DNA of 64,000 nucleotides, taken from the IMG/VR virus record IMGVR_UViG_3300017960_000017, positions 1 to 64,000 of that record; one strand, given 5' to 3'. Below the pieces are notes generated by a model. That model searched no databases and was not told where the DNA came from. It saw only the letters and a program-made list of their open reading frames with translations. A program made the position numbers and the translations under genes. Source of the DNA: a virus. Shown here piece after piece: positions 1 to 7,757 of the stretch. Each line of letters begins with the position of its first letter. Position 1 is the stretch's first letter.

Positions 1-1
1 A

Positions 2-75
2 CGCGGAGTGGTGCAGAGGCCTAGCACGCGAGCCTCATAAGCTCGAAGTCGCGGGTTCGAATCCCGCCTCCGCAA
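2..75 (+). tRNA. tRNA-Met(CAU), initiator-like
   Basis: Full cloverleaf of 74 nt: D stem GTGC/GCAC, anticodon stem CGAGC/GCTCG with loop CTCATAA (anticodon CAU at 36-38), T arm GCGGG-TTCGAAT-CCCGC. Position 1 is C opposite A72, so the first acceptor pair is a mismatch, the hallmark of bacterial initiator tRNA. The three consecutive G-C pairs typical of the initiator anticodon stem are only partly present. CCA is not encoded. Likely a phage copy of tRNA-fMet; elongator Met is the alternative. Confidence 0.9.
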
Positions 76-319
76 ATTGGTCGGTATATCAAGGATCATG
101 CGAGCGAAAGCTGCAGTCAGCATAGTGCAACGGTATGGGCCCGCATGTAGCGGGTACCGCCTGCGCACTGAAGCGGGCCGGCCCGGGAGCAGACCCGGAA
201 TCCGGATGGACCCGTGCTGATCGCCGTAAAGACTGATGCGGGAGCGAGATGTCCCGTACCGACCATGAAATAACGGCGCCGCGGTGGCGCCACATTGTTG
301 TGCCATAGGAGAAAGACTC
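76..319. other. Non-coding stretch between tRNA and first gene
   Basis: No convincing gene. It is GC-rich with several self-complementary stretches, including a 6-bp hairpin GGCGCC-GCGGT-GGCGCC at 275-291 about 16 bases before the Shine-Dalgarno of the next gene. That hairpin could be a leader structure or a weak terminator; no U-tract follows. Confidence 0.4.
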
Positions 320-1198
320 TTGGCAAAAGCTCGACGAAAAGTCGACCCCGTGGCGGCACTGGCCGCCGTCTCAGAAGCCGACGTCAAGCAGACGCTTGAT
401 CAGATCGGTGATTTACAAGCCAGCATGCAAGGTACGCTGGCAGGTCTTGGTGCCACGATGGTGTCCAAGATTGAGGAGCTCGGACAACTCAACACTGCCA
501 TCGACGTGCAGAAAGATGCGTTGAAAGAGCTCCACGATATCGAAGTACAAGCGGAAACGCTGGCCGAGCTCGAGGAGCGCGAACAGGAGCGCCTCACGGC
601 TCACGAAAAGGCTGCGGAAGCGAGGGCACTCGAGTGGGCCGAACAGGACGCCGCACGATTGCAGTTGCTGACCCGCGAATCCGAACAGGCACAGTACCAG
701 CGCGAGCAACGCGAGAAGCGTGCGCTTGAGGAATTCAACGCCAGCGTCACCGAACGTCAGCGCCAAGAACGCTTTCGGATGGAAGACGTGAACCGGCAGA
801 TGTCGGACAAGATCGAGGCTGTCGAAGCGCGTGAGGCTGCGGTGTCGGAGAAGGAGGAAGAGATTGCCGCCTTCCCGGCTAAGCTGGAGGCTGCTGTCGC
901 TGCTGCGACGGAGGCAGCCGAGACGAAAGCTCAACAGGCGTTCGGCCATGAGCGGACGATCCTCAAGAAGGACGCCGAGGGCAAACTGGCGCTGGCGCAC
1001 CAGCAGATCCAGGCGCTCGAAGCGACGATCCGCAGCCTGCAGGATCAACTGGAAGCTGCCGAGAACGCCGCACGCGACGCACAGACGGACGCGAAAGAGA
1101 TTTCGCAGAAGGCCGTCGAGGCGAGTGCGGATCGTCAGGCGCTCACGACGCTGCAAAAGGCGATGGAGGTTCAGGCCTCTGCGCCGCAGAAGCGATAG
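320..1198 (+). CDS. Coiled-coil protein of unknown function
   Basis: About 292 residues. I start it at TTG 320 because an AGGAG (307-311) sits 8 bases upstream; an ATG at 284 has no such signal. The N-terminal quarter is mildly hydrophobic and helical. From about residue 85 to 280 the protein is almost entirely charged Glu/Lys/Arg/Ala/Gln heptads, a long coiled coil. No catalytic motif or signal peptide is seen. It resembles structural or scaffold-like phage proteins only in composition; the function is unknown. Confidence 0.8.
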   Translation: MAKARRKVDPVAALAAVSEADVKQTLDQIGDLQASMQGTLAGLGATMVSKIEELGQLNTAIDVQKDALKELHDIEVQAETLAELEEREQERLTAHEKAAEARALEWAEQDAARLQLLTRESEQAQYQREQREKRALEEFNASVTERQRQERFRMEDVNRQMSDKIEAVEAREAAVSEKEEEIAAFPAKLEAAVAAATEAAETKAQQAFGHERTILKKDAEGKLALAHQQIQALEATIRSLQDQLEAAENAARDAQTDAKEISQKAVEASADRQALTTLQKAMEVQASAPQKR

Positions 1199-1393
1199 GA
1201 AGCACAAGCGGCGGTTGGGAAGTCTGCGGGAGCCCGTTTATGCGCTTAGCGGCGCAGGGCGATGAGCAAGGACTGTGCAATCCATCTGTCGTTGTCGCTC
1301 AGATGACGTGCGCTGCGAGGCAAAGTCAGGTCTGAGGACTAAAATGGAGGTATAGGATGGCGCGCGCTAGGCCTAATCACTTACCTCCTAAAT
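1199..1393. other. Non-coding leader region before tRNA-Glu
   Basis: No supported gene. A 7-bp inverted repeat (GGAGGTA at 1345-1351, TACCTCC at 1382-1388) forms a hairpin immediately 5' of tRNA-Glu and would hide a ribosome-binding-like GGAGG. It could be a processing or leader structure. Confidence 0.35.
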
Positions 1394-1466
1394 GGCCCGT
1401 TGGTCTATCGGTTATGACACCGGACTTTCGATCCGGTAAGGGTGGGTTCGATTCCCCCACGGGTCA
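1394..1466 (+). tRNA. tRNA-Glu(UUC)
   Basis: Acceptor GGCCCGT pairs with ACGGGTC (one G-U). The anticodon stem is CCGGA/TCCGG with loop CTTTCGA, giving anticodon UUC at 1427-1429. The T loop is TTCGATT. The T stem carries one U-C mismatch (50:64). Discriminator A; CCA not encoded. It reads GAA/GAG. Confidence 0.88.
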
Positions 1467-1905
1467 CTTGCGCAGCTTGTTCACCGTCTGTTTAGATGCG
1501 ATCGCGCATCGCACCAGGCCTCTCGGCGCGCATTGGGAGAGGATGGCAGATGAACGAGTTATTGACTCCGGCAAGAACGCTTGCCCAACGCTGGGAGCAA
1601 TAGAGGTGGGTGTTAAAGCCGTGGCAACGGGTTGATACCACCTAAGCGCACAAATCACATGCGTACGGGCTATGTAGGTACGGGAGAGCCGGCCGTTCTT
1701 CGGGAGCGGTTGCCGCCCTAGGTAGGTGAAACCAATTCCGCGAGGAGTCGGGATTAGCTGGACGGGTCCGTCAAGAGCGCCGCGGTGCATAGGTTGCGGG
1801 AGTAGCCAGCGGGATTGAATTGCGTCGTCGCTGGTCCGCCAACAGTGACCACCATACCACGGCTATGTGTCGCAACGGTCGGGGTGGTCCATGGTACGCA
1901 TGATT
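1467..1905. other. Non-coding region with hairpins
   Basis: Long spacer with no gene that I can support. Visible hairpins are CCAGCG/CGCTGG (1806-1811 with 1829-1834) and GACCACC/GGTGGTC (1847-1853 with 1883-1889). A 30-residue reading frame at 1543-1635 follows a GGGAGAGG but has no other support. The region may be a structured RNA leader to the gene at 1934. Confidence 0.35.
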
Positions 1906-1921
1906 TTATTCACGTCAATAA
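1906..1921. promoter_or_regulatory. Copy 1 of 16-bp palindrome TTATTC-N4-GAATAA
   Basis: TTATTCACGTCAATAA, one mismatch from a perfect palindrome, 12 bases before the start codon at 1934. Similar copies lie at 12891, 29494 and 36814, each just upstream of a plus-strand gene. It is probably an operator or phage promoter element. Confidence 0.6.
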
Positions 1922-1933
1922 GATTGGAGACCG

Positions 1934-2188
1934 ATGGATTTCGAGGAAGCTCTGCGCCAGTGGTGCGCACGCAACCTGCAGGTCACGCTGAGCCACTTCG
2001 ATCGTGACAACGGCTTGCTTGACTTGGTTCTCGACCTTTACGTGAATGGCGTCGTCGTTTCGACGGCGACCACGATGGTCGATCTTAACGAGCTGCTCCG
2101 GAAACCCGAACCGGAGCCGGATCCGCCGTCCGACGAGCGGAATCCACGAGGCGTGCGGCTCGATCGCACGGAAAGCCCTGTGGTGTAA
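1934..2188 (+). CDS. Small hypothetical protein
   Basis: 84 residues from an ATG preceded by GGAG at suitable spacing. Acidic and leucine-rich first half (about residues 1-55), then a Pro/Glu-rich linker and a C-terminal PRGVRL motif that recurs, as PRG(V/L)RL, in the proteins at 60156 and 60574. Its last 15 bases overlap tRNA-Gln. Function unknown. Confidence 0.65.
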   Translation: MDFEEALRQWCARNLQVTLSHFDRDNGLLDLVLDLYVNGVVVSTATTMVDLNELLRKPEPEPDPPSDERNPRGVRLDRTESPVV

Positions 2189-2246
2189 TCGGTAACACAC
2201 GGGATTTTGGTTCCCGTATTGCTAGGTTCGAGTCCTGCCGGGGCTT
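2174..2246 (+). tRNA. tRNA-Gln(UUG)
   Basis: Acceptor AGCCCTG pairs with CGGGGCT. The anticodon stem is CGGGA/TCCCG with loop TTTTGGT, anticodon UUG at 2207-2209. The T loop is TTCGAGT; the outermost T-stem pair (C-C) is mismatched. No encoded CCA. Its 5' end overlaps the upstream gene's stop codon and its 3' end abuts the next start codon, so processing must compete with translation. Confidence 0.85.
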
Positions 2247-2248
2247 CT

Positions 2249-2959
2249 ATGGCAATGATTGCTGAGGCTTTGCCAATCATCCAGTATCGCAACGATACAG
2301 TCGGCAACAGCCACCACGTGTCGCTACCAAGAGCTAAAACATGCCCGGGGCGGTCGCATCTTTGCGATGAGTTGTGCTACGGGAAAAAGGGGTGCTGCGC
2401 GCAGCCGCATTCCGTGGCGTCATATGAACGCTTCTACAAGGCAACACTGCGCGAAGACTTCGCCGATTGCATGATCGCGCAGTTGGCACGCAAGCGTGCC
2501 GGCATCTTTCGCATCCATGCCGTGGGTGACTTCTACAGCGCGGCTTACATCAACAAATGGCGTAAGATCGTGCAGGCGTCGCCGCACATTAAGTTCTGGA
2601 CGTATACTCGCTCCTGGCGGATTCCGTGGCTGTACAGACACCTGCGACAGCTAGCTGCGCTGCCAAACATGAGCATGTTCTGGTCCACAGACGCCGAAAC
2701 GCATGCACGTAATGGTGCGCCGCCGCACGTACCGTATGTACGCGTAGCGCACCTCCGGTCGTCCGACGACGAGACCATCCCGTGGTACGCCGATGTTGTT
2801 TGGTGCGACCACCGTGGTGTAGTCTGGCCAGAGCCGTATCTACGATCCTGCCCGCAGGGTTTGGTCGAAGGATGTAACTGCCGCGATTGTCAGTGGTGCG
2901 TTCAAAAATCGATGTCACGCCGTGATCGCTTGGCGCTGGGAACCGTACCAGCCACGTGA
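2249..2959 (+). CDS. Gp88-like cysteine-rich phage protein
   Basis: About 236 residues. I take ATG 2249, directly after tRNA-Gln, rather than an upstream start that would lie inside the tRNA. The N-terminus carries a TCPG...C...CYG cluster (residues about 30-50), and the C-terminus another set (CPQG, CNC, CQWC). This arrangement resembles the phage gene-product-88 family, whose function is not established; the many cysteines suggest metal or Fe-S binding. No CxxxCxxC radical SAM motif is present. Confidence 0.65.
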   Translation: MAMIAEALPIIQYRNDTVGNSHHVSLPRAKTCPGRSHLCDELCYGKKGCCAQPHSVASYERFYKATLREDFADCMIAQLARKRAGIFRIHAVGDFYSAAYINKWRKIVQASPHIKFWTYTRSWRIPWLYRHLRQLAALPNMSMFWSTDAETHARNGAPPHVPYVRVAHLRSSDDETIPWYADVVWCDHRGVVWPEPYLRSCPQGLVEGCNCRDCQWCVQKSMSRRDRLALGTVPAT

Positions 2960-2966
2960 GGAAAAC

Positions 2967-3236
2967 ATGTCTACACGCGATATTGAAGAACTTGAGGATG
3001 CGTTCGACGCACAGGTCGGACGTTGTGAGCCGAACAAAGTTGTCGGCATACAGTTTCAGGGTGAATGGTTAAAGCTTGGCAGTAAGAGCGCATGGCACGG
3101 CACCGGGCCGGCTAAGAACGCGCTGCGCCAGCGTCTACGATACATCACCCGCTGGGATCGTGAGGACGCGTCGCGTCTGTATGATCACCTCATCAACAAC
3201 GGACTGATTGAGTTCGTTCCACTCATGCCCGAATAG
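2967..3236 (+). CDS. Small hypothetical protein
   Basis: 89 residues from ATG 2967, preceded by GAGG 6 bases upstream; an in-frame start at 2922 lacks a ribosome binding site. A mixed charged protein with a central basic stretch and a predicted helical C-terminus. No motif recognised. It lies 7 bases after the Gp88-like gene and 9 before a small membrane protein, so probably co-transcribed. Confidence 0.7.
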   Translation: MSTRDIEELEDAFDAQVGRCEPNKVVGIQFQGEWLKLGSKSAWHGTGPAKNALRQRLRYITRWDREDASRLYDHLINNGLIEFVPLMPE

Positions 3237-3245
3237 GAGTGCCCT

Positions 3246-3389
3246 ATGTCTGAGGAATCGGGTGATCGTAGCTTGGTACACATCGACGATGGCGGCTGCC
3301 TCGGTTGCGGCTGCTTCATCTTCTTGGTGTTGCTGGGCTTGGCGGCGCTATCGCTTGCGACGTCTTTCGGGCGATGGCTGTGCAGCTAA
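3246..3389 (+). CDS. Small membrane protein
   Basis: 47 residues from ATG 3246, preceded by AGGAG. The first 17 residues are polar and acidic; then a GGCLGCGC segment leads into one hydrophobic helix of about 20 residues (FIFLVLLGLAALSLA core) and a short basic tail. Probably an inner-membrane or host-takeover peptide. Function unknown. Confidence 0.65.
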   Translation: MSEESGDRSLVHIDDGGCLGCGCFIFLVLLGLAALSLATSFGRWLCS

Positions 3390-3806
3390 ACGATGTATAT
3401 TCCGAAGTGGGACGACGCATGTTCTGCAGGTAATTCTCCGTTTACGCTGCTAGTCTACGTTTTCGGCGACTGGGCGTGCTTGTCACCCTGGCACAGGCCG
3501 AATATCTATCCGAGGGTATGGTTGCCCGCGGGTTTACTTATCCAGCAGCACGGTGCGGCATCCGGATCACCGGCGGCCACGTGTTAATCTGGCTCAAAAA
3601 TCGATTATTGGAGATGGGATATCTCAAATGCGGTTCGACCTATCCCCCAGGGGTTAATACCGCCGACGAGGACGGTATGCAGTTAGATGGTCATGTAGCG
3701 CGTTCGAAGATAGCGTCCACTCCGTTGGTGATCCGCCCGATCGATCGGGTGGCTCATCGCGTATCCCGTGATCGTTAATGTTCACCCCAATAGGAGAAAA
3801 GAAACA
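3390..3806. other. Mostly unassigned spacer
   Basis: Contains the doubtful reading frame at 3476-3778 and another at 3393-3587 in a different frame; neither has a ribosome binding site. A short hairpin GAGAT/ATCTC lies near 3610. No tRNA fold was found despite two TTCGA-like loops. Confidence 0.3.
3476..3778 (+). CDS. Doubtful hypothetical protein
   Basis: 100 codons from GTG 3476 with no Shine-Dalgarno. The first 60 residues look protein-like (an Ala/Glu-rich helix, then a Gly-His-hydrophobic segment), while the C-terminus does not. An overlapping frame starting at ATG 3393 could supply the N-terminus if a frameshift were present. Either a decayed gene or a chance frame. Confidence 0.3.
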   Translation: MLVTLAQAEYLSEGMVARGFTYPAARCGIRITGGHVLIWLKNRLLEMGYLKCGSTYPPGVNTADEDGMQLDGHVARSKIASTPLVIRPIDRVAHRVSRDR

Positions 3807-5159
3807 GTGCCAAATGACGGACTTGGTCCCCCACGTGTAGGGGACCGGTGCCGAGTCATCAAAGCCAGCATGTGGGCTCGTGCGGAAGATCGTGCCGGCA
3901 ACTTAGTAGTCGGCGACACGTTCACCGTTGTCAGAGTCCGCGGAGTGCGTGCTGACGGCGGACCCGGAGTTGAATTCCGGACGTACGAGGGCAACCTTCA
4001 CACCTTTCCGATCGGCGATGTCGAAGTCATCGCACGTGCGAGCGGTGAGGACGCCCCACAGGAATTCAGATCCGGTGATTTGGTACACGTCGTATCGAAA
4101 CCGATTTCTGCGCACAACCCGCATCACGCCGGGTATCTGCAGCGCGGACATGTTATCCAGGTATCACACGCTGAGGACCGGTGGATTCATTACGATCTGC
4201 CGGGCGGCGGCACACAGTCGATACATGCGACTGATTGCCGCTTGCTCTGGCGTTCCGACGATGCAGAGATTATACCTGGGTGCACTGTGACTGTGCTACG
4301 TAACAACGTCTCAGCGCGGAAGCAACACATCGGCGCTTTGCTGGAGGTAGGCGACCACCTGAGGGTGTTACGCACGGACGGTAAATCGGTTTGGTACAAA
4401 CGTGTAAATGATGGCTACGGTCAAGAACACAATATCCCATATAAGGACGTCCGCCGTGACGGGTGTGATGATGTGTTCAAAGACTGCCGCGCAAGAGACG
4501 TGGTAGTTGTCAAAAATCCGCACGGTTGCATGCACCCAGATGGGCATCGGCAGCTGCGCAAGGGTGACATGGTCACTGTCAGCAATCGCGATAGCTGCGG
4601 CATCGCGTATAAATACATCAATGCGGAGGGCAAGCTGGCTTTGGCCTGGTTGGACCACCGCGATATTGTGCTGTACAGACGACCGGTCGCCGGAGGTGCT
4701 GGGCCTCGACGCAAGAAGCCCAAGAAATCAAGCCGGTACCCTATGAAAGCCATGAGTACCGGTCGAACCAAAACTGTTTCTGAAACCAAAGAAGGAGCTT
4801 GTGACGCTATGCAGTCATTCAACGCCAATCGAGAAGAGTATATCAAGTTGCTGGAGGCCCACTTCACCAAGTGCGAGGCCGCCAAGAAAGAAGCCGATGC
4901 CAGCATCGCCGCGGCGCTCAAGGAAGGCTCGGCGAAGATCACCGAACGCGTGGAGAAAGCCCCGACGAGCCACGTCAGCGCGGACGTCAAGGTCGCCACG
5001 TATTCGGGGCCGAACATCGCCAACCTCGCGGCGCATATCGCGACGTTGAAGCGTTGCTGCGACGAGGTCGTTGAAGTCGACGCCCGCGAAGATCAGCAAT
5101 ACTTCGCCGAGCCGTCGGTCAACATGGACCGTCACGCGCAGGTTACGCTCAGCATGTAG
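3807..5159 (+). CDS. Protein with four SH3-like repeats and a helical C-terminal domain
   Basis: About 450 residues from GTG 3807, preceded by AGGAG. Residues about 8-310 are four divergent repeats of 65-75 residues, each opening with a G-D/C-x-V-x-V strand and containing a second G-D-x-x-x-V element, reminiscent of small beta-barrel (SH3/KOW-like) modules. A Lys/Arg-rich linker (KKPKKSS) follows, then a helical Ala/Glu/Lys domain of about 115 residues. An in-frame ATG at 4809 with GAAGGAG upstream could make that C-terminal domain separately. Function unknown. Confidence 0.75.
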   Translation: MPNDGLGPPRVGDRCRVIKASMWARAEDRAGNLVVGDTFTVVRVRGVRADGGPGVEFRTYEGNLHTFPIGDVEVIARASGEDAPQEFRSGDLVHVVSKPISAHNPHHAGYLQRGHVIQVSHAEDRWIHYDLPGGGTQSIHATDCRLLWRSDDAEIIPGCTVTVLRNNVSARKQHIGALLEVGDHLRVLRTDGKSVWYKRVNDGYGQEHNIPYKDVRRDGCDDVFKDCRARDVVVVKNPHGCMHPDGHRQLRKGDMVTVSNRDSCGIAYKYINAEGKLALAWLDHRDIVLYRRPVAGGAGPRRKKPKKSSRYPMKAMSTGRTKTVSETKEGACDAMQSFNANREEYIKLLEAHFTKCEAAKKEADASIAAALKEGSAKITERVEKAPTSHVSADVKVATYSGPNIANLAAHIATLKRCCDEVVEVDAREDQQYFAEPSVNMDRHAQVTLSM

Positions 5160-5195
5160 CAAACCATCAGAGTGTCTTTCTCAAGAAAGGCAACA

Positions 5196-5235
5196 GGGGC
5201 GGCGGTTGACCGCTTCCGCCGCCCCTACTTTTACT
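5196..5235 (+). terminator. Rho-independent-type terminator
   Basis: 10-bp GC stem GGGGCGGCGG/CCGCCGCCCC (5196-5205 with 5216-5225), 10-base loop, followed by TACTTTTACTTT. It separates the SH3-repeat gene from the Tat-signal gene. Confidence 0.85.
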
Positions 5236-5266
5236 TTCAAGCATACAACTACCGGGAGGGTTCACA

Positions 5267-5776
5267 ATGAACAGACGAGACATGCTGAAGACATCGGCCG
5301 CTGCCGTTGCGGCCACCGGGATGCTCCCGCGCGCGGAAGCCAAACCCACACCGACGGGCGACAAACAGATCATCGAACATTACGCCGCGACGATCTATGC
5401 GATCCCAGTCGTGGCCGCCCGGCGTGTTCTGGGCCTCTACCGCGGTGACTACAGCCTGTCCGTGTTGAAGGACGGCCAGCTGCTCGGCAATGCCAGGATA
5501 GTCGTTGCAACCGAAGAGGACATCGACCGGTTCTTCAAGCCCGTGGCCGTCGGAGACGGTTTTACTCCGCGGATGGTAGCGAAGATACCGTCGGTGCGCT
5601 TCGGTGACGATCTCACTCTTAGAGACTTCTGGGTCTATACCGATCCGCCGGAGCCGGCCGACGGCTTCGTGAACCGTGAGGGTGCTGGCAAACTGATCGG
5701 CCTGCCGTACGCAACCTACGGCGGACGCCTCTGGAGAATGAAAGGACGTAAGCTCTATGAAATTCGGGACTCTTAG
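5267..5776 (+). CDS. Tat-signal exported protein of unknown function
   Basis: 169 residues from ATG 5267 with GGGAGGG 6 bases upstream. The N-terminus has the twin-arginine pattern NRRDMLK, an Ala-rich hydrophobic core and an AEA-type cleavage site near residue 25, so it looks like a Tat-exported periplasmic product. The mature part (about 145 residues) is soluble, with no recognised catalytic motif. It overlaps the radical SAM gene by 20 bases. Tat targeting is unusual for a phage product. Confidence 0.75.
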   Translation: MNRRDMLKTSAAAVAATGMLPRAEAKPTPTGDKQIIEHYAATIYAIPVVAARRVLGLYRGDYSLSVLKDGQLLGNARIVVATEEDIDRFFKPVAVGDGFTPRMVAKIPSVRFGDDLTLRDFWVYTDPPEPADGFVNREGAGKLIGLPYATYGGRLWRMKGRKLYEIRDS

Positions 5777-6647
5777 CGTCGTTTGCGGCACGTCCGCATG
5801 CAACGCCGGCTGCCCGTTCTGCGTGAGCAAGATGACCACGCAGGCAGAAACCGTAAAGAGGCCAAACTGGAGGCGATGTGAGGTCGCCTGCGAATTGGCA
5901 AAGCGCAGCGGCGTGACCACTGCGCTGATTACCGGTAAAGGCGAGCCCACACTCGTCCCCAAAGAGATTTCCGCCTACGTCCGCCGCCTCGCCGTGCACT
6001 TCCCGTTGATCGAACTGCAGACCAACGGGATTATGCTGGCACACGAGAAGGACGACAGATGGATAAACGAGTGGGCGTGCTCCGGCATGACGCTCATCTG
6101 TGTCTCGGTGGTACATCACGAGAAACTGATCAACAGCGACATGATGGGCTACAAAGGCAAGGAGTTCGAGCTGTCGACGCTGATCGAGCGCATCCACAAA
6201 GCCGGTATGTCCGTGCGGATCAACTGCACGGCCATGAAAGGCGGCGTTGAGACGTCCGACCACATCCACGACATGATCGACTTCTGCGCCTGCTTCGATG
6301 TCGAGCAGTTCACTATCCGCGAGGTCACTGCGCCGGACGCTGACGAACGCGTCGCACATCCCGGCGTCGCCAAATGGGTCCACGAGCATCAGCTCAACCA
6401 AAAGGACAGTGACGGCGCTAAGATCGCCGGCGATCTGGCCATCCAGCGCGCAGTCGAGGAGCTGGGTGGGCAGAAACTGCTGGCACTTCCACATGGCGCA
6501 ATGGTCTACGATGTCGGAGGCCAGAACGTCTGCACGAACAATTGCTTGACGGATACGCTCAATCCAGAAGAGATCCGCCAGCTCATTTACTTCCGGGACG
6601 GCCATTTGAGGTACGACTGGAAGTATCCCGGTGCTATCATCATCTAG
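5757..6647 (+). CDS. Radical SAM enzyme
   Basis: 296 residues. CNAGCPFC near residues 15-22 is the CxxxCxxC motif that binds the [4Fe-4S] cluster for reductive cleavage of S-adenosylmethionine. A TGKGEPTL segment near residue 60 matches the SAM-binding GGE-type motif, and LQTNG follows. The core resembles the MoaA/QueE-like radical SAM fold. A C-terminal CTNNC pair may bind a second cluster or a metal. Substrate unknown. Translationally coupled to the Tat-signal gene. Confidence 0.82.
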   Translation: MKFGTLSVVCGTSACNAGCPFCVSKMTTQAETVKRPNWRRCEVACELAKRSGVTTALITGKGEPTLVPKEISAYVRRLAVHFPLIELQTNGIMLAHEKDDRWINEWACSGMTLICVSVVHHEKLINSDMMGYKGKEFELSTLIERIHKAGMSVRINCTAMKGGVETSDHIHDMIDFCACFDVEQFTIREVTAPDADERVAHPGVAKWVHEHQLNQKDSDGAKIAGDLAIQRAVEELGGQKLLALPHGAMVYDVGGQNVCTNNCLTDTLNPEEIRQLIYFRDGHLRYDWKYPGAIII

Positions 6648-6656
6648 GAGACTAAG

Positions 6657-6758
6657 ATGAAGGAACACCACCAGCTTGCGGCAGTATTAATAGGCACGCT
6701 GCTTATCCCGGCGCTGCTGGTACTGACGTATGCTATCCTTTATGCCTATGGGGATTGA
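6657..6758 (+). CDS. Very small membrane protein
   Basis: 33 residues from ATG 6657, AGGAG (6646-6650) 6 bases upstream. Short charged head (MKEHHQ) followed by one hydrophobic helix of about 22 residues. Lies between the radical SAM gene and the next small gene. Function unknown. Confidence 0.6.
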   Translation: MKEHHQLAAVLIGTLLIPALLVLTYAILYAYGD

Positions 6759-6760
6759 CC

Positions 6761-6988
6761 ATGGGAAACCGACGACGCAAAACCGGCGGCAAACGCCGGA
6801 AAAGTGTACGTTGCACCCTGTGCACCGACGTTCGGTGGCTGGGCAACGCCTCGGGTAGATTCAAACGCAAAGACGAACTCGAGATGCGCGACCGAGGGCG
6901 CTTGGAGGAGTTCGAGAAGGAGAAAGACGATGGCCAAACTACTGGGCCAGGGGGTGAACACCCTCAAGAAGATGAAGAACGACTGTGA
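6761..6988 (+). CDS. Small basic protein with CxxC
   Basis: 75 residues from ATG 6761, two bases after the preceding stop. Strongly basic N-terminus (GNRRRKTGGKRRK), a CTLC pair, then an acidic tail. Its 3' end overlaps the next gene by 59 bases in another frame. A nucleic-acid-binding role is possible, but only composition supports it. Confidence 0.55.
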   Translation: MGNRRRKTGGKRRKSVRCTLCTDVRWLGNASGRFKRKDELEMRDRGRLEEFEKEKDDGQTTGPGGEHPQEDEERL

Positions 6989-7715
6989 AAAAGTCGTGAC
7001 CAAGCAGTACCAGTTGCTGCAGGTCTCGCAGTCCTTCGGTGGGTATGACAAGTCGTACACGCCGCTGGACGAAGACGGTCGTCAGCTGCCCAGCGAGGGG
7101 CAGACGATCAAGCAGGACCCGCGCGATCTCGTCGCCCGCGTCGAGAAAGAGTGGACCGCACTTTTCGACATGATGGCGGGCTGCGACAAGACGAACTGCA
7201 CGGCCGCAGCGGACATCGTGGTCCGCGACGAAGCCGGCGACCCGTTCGTCATCGCCGAGCGCGTGCCCGTCACGACGCTGATGCCGCTGCAGAAGAAAGC
7301 AGACGACATCCTCACACTCATCCGCCACATCCCGACGCTCTCGATGAGCCGTACGTGGACGTGGGACGACAACGCAAACTGCTACGTGTCGGATGAGGAG
7401 TTCACGGACAAGACCGAAAAGGTGCACCGCCACCAGATCGTCGTCGAGCCCACCGAATTCCACCCGGCGCAGACGCATACGTACACCGAGGACCGCCCGA
7501 TCGGTACCTGGCGAACGGTTTGGACCACGTCCTGCCGTCCGGCAGCCGAAGTGGCGGCCATGGAGGCGCGCGCCATTGCATTCAAATACGCAATCGGCGA
7601 AGCTGTGCAGAAGGCCAACACGGCCGAAATGCAAGAGAGAAAGATCGCCAAGCCGATCTTTGATTGGATCCTTCGGGGAGTGAAGCCTGCAGCCCAACAG
7701 CCCAGCGAGGCATAG
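6930..7715 (+). CDS. Conserved phage protein (DUF7873-like)
   Basis: 261 residues from ATG 6930, preceded by GGAG at 8 bases. The sequence has the look of a conserved phage/prophage family of unknown function: a Lys-rich N-terminal helix, a YDKSYTPLDEDG motif, a central domain with PVTTLMPLQKK and LPTLSMSR-like segments, and a HPAQTHTY motif. The DUF assignment is from memory and unverified. It directly precedes the permuted tRNA region. Confidence 0.75.
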   Translation: MAKLLGQGVNTLKKMKNDCEKVVTKQYQLLQVSQSFGGYDKSYTPLDEDGRQLPSEGQTIKQDPRDLVARVEKEWTALFDMMAGCDKTNCTAAADIVVRDEAGDPFVIAERVPVTTLMPLQKKADDILTLIRHIPTLSMSRTWTWDDNANCYVSDEEFTDKTEKVHRHQIVVEPTEFHPAQTHTYTEDRPIGTWRTVWTTSCRPAAEVAAMEARAIAFKYAIGEAVQKANTAEMQERKIAKPIFDWILRGVKPAAQQPSEA

Positions 7716-7757
7716 GCGCAGGCATAACAGAGCTTTAGAGTCAGGTTTAGATTTATG

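Noticed and set aside
413-1207. Long minus-strand frame opposite the first gene
   Set aside because: It mirrors the coiled-coil gene, lacks a ribosome binding site and has an arginine/leucine-rich shadow composition.
1357-1635. Reading frame covering tRNA-Glu
   Set aside because: It runs through the whole tRNA-Glu, and its composition is not protein-like. The ATG is behind a GGAGG, but the hairpin there more likely belongs to the tRNA leader.
1543-1635. 30-codon frame after GGGAGAGG
   Set aside because: Too short and without other support; kept only as a note in the spacer.
3393-3587. ATG-started frame MYIPKWDDAC
   Set aside because: No ribosome binding site; runs against a better-looking overlapping frame. 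Evidence for either is weak.
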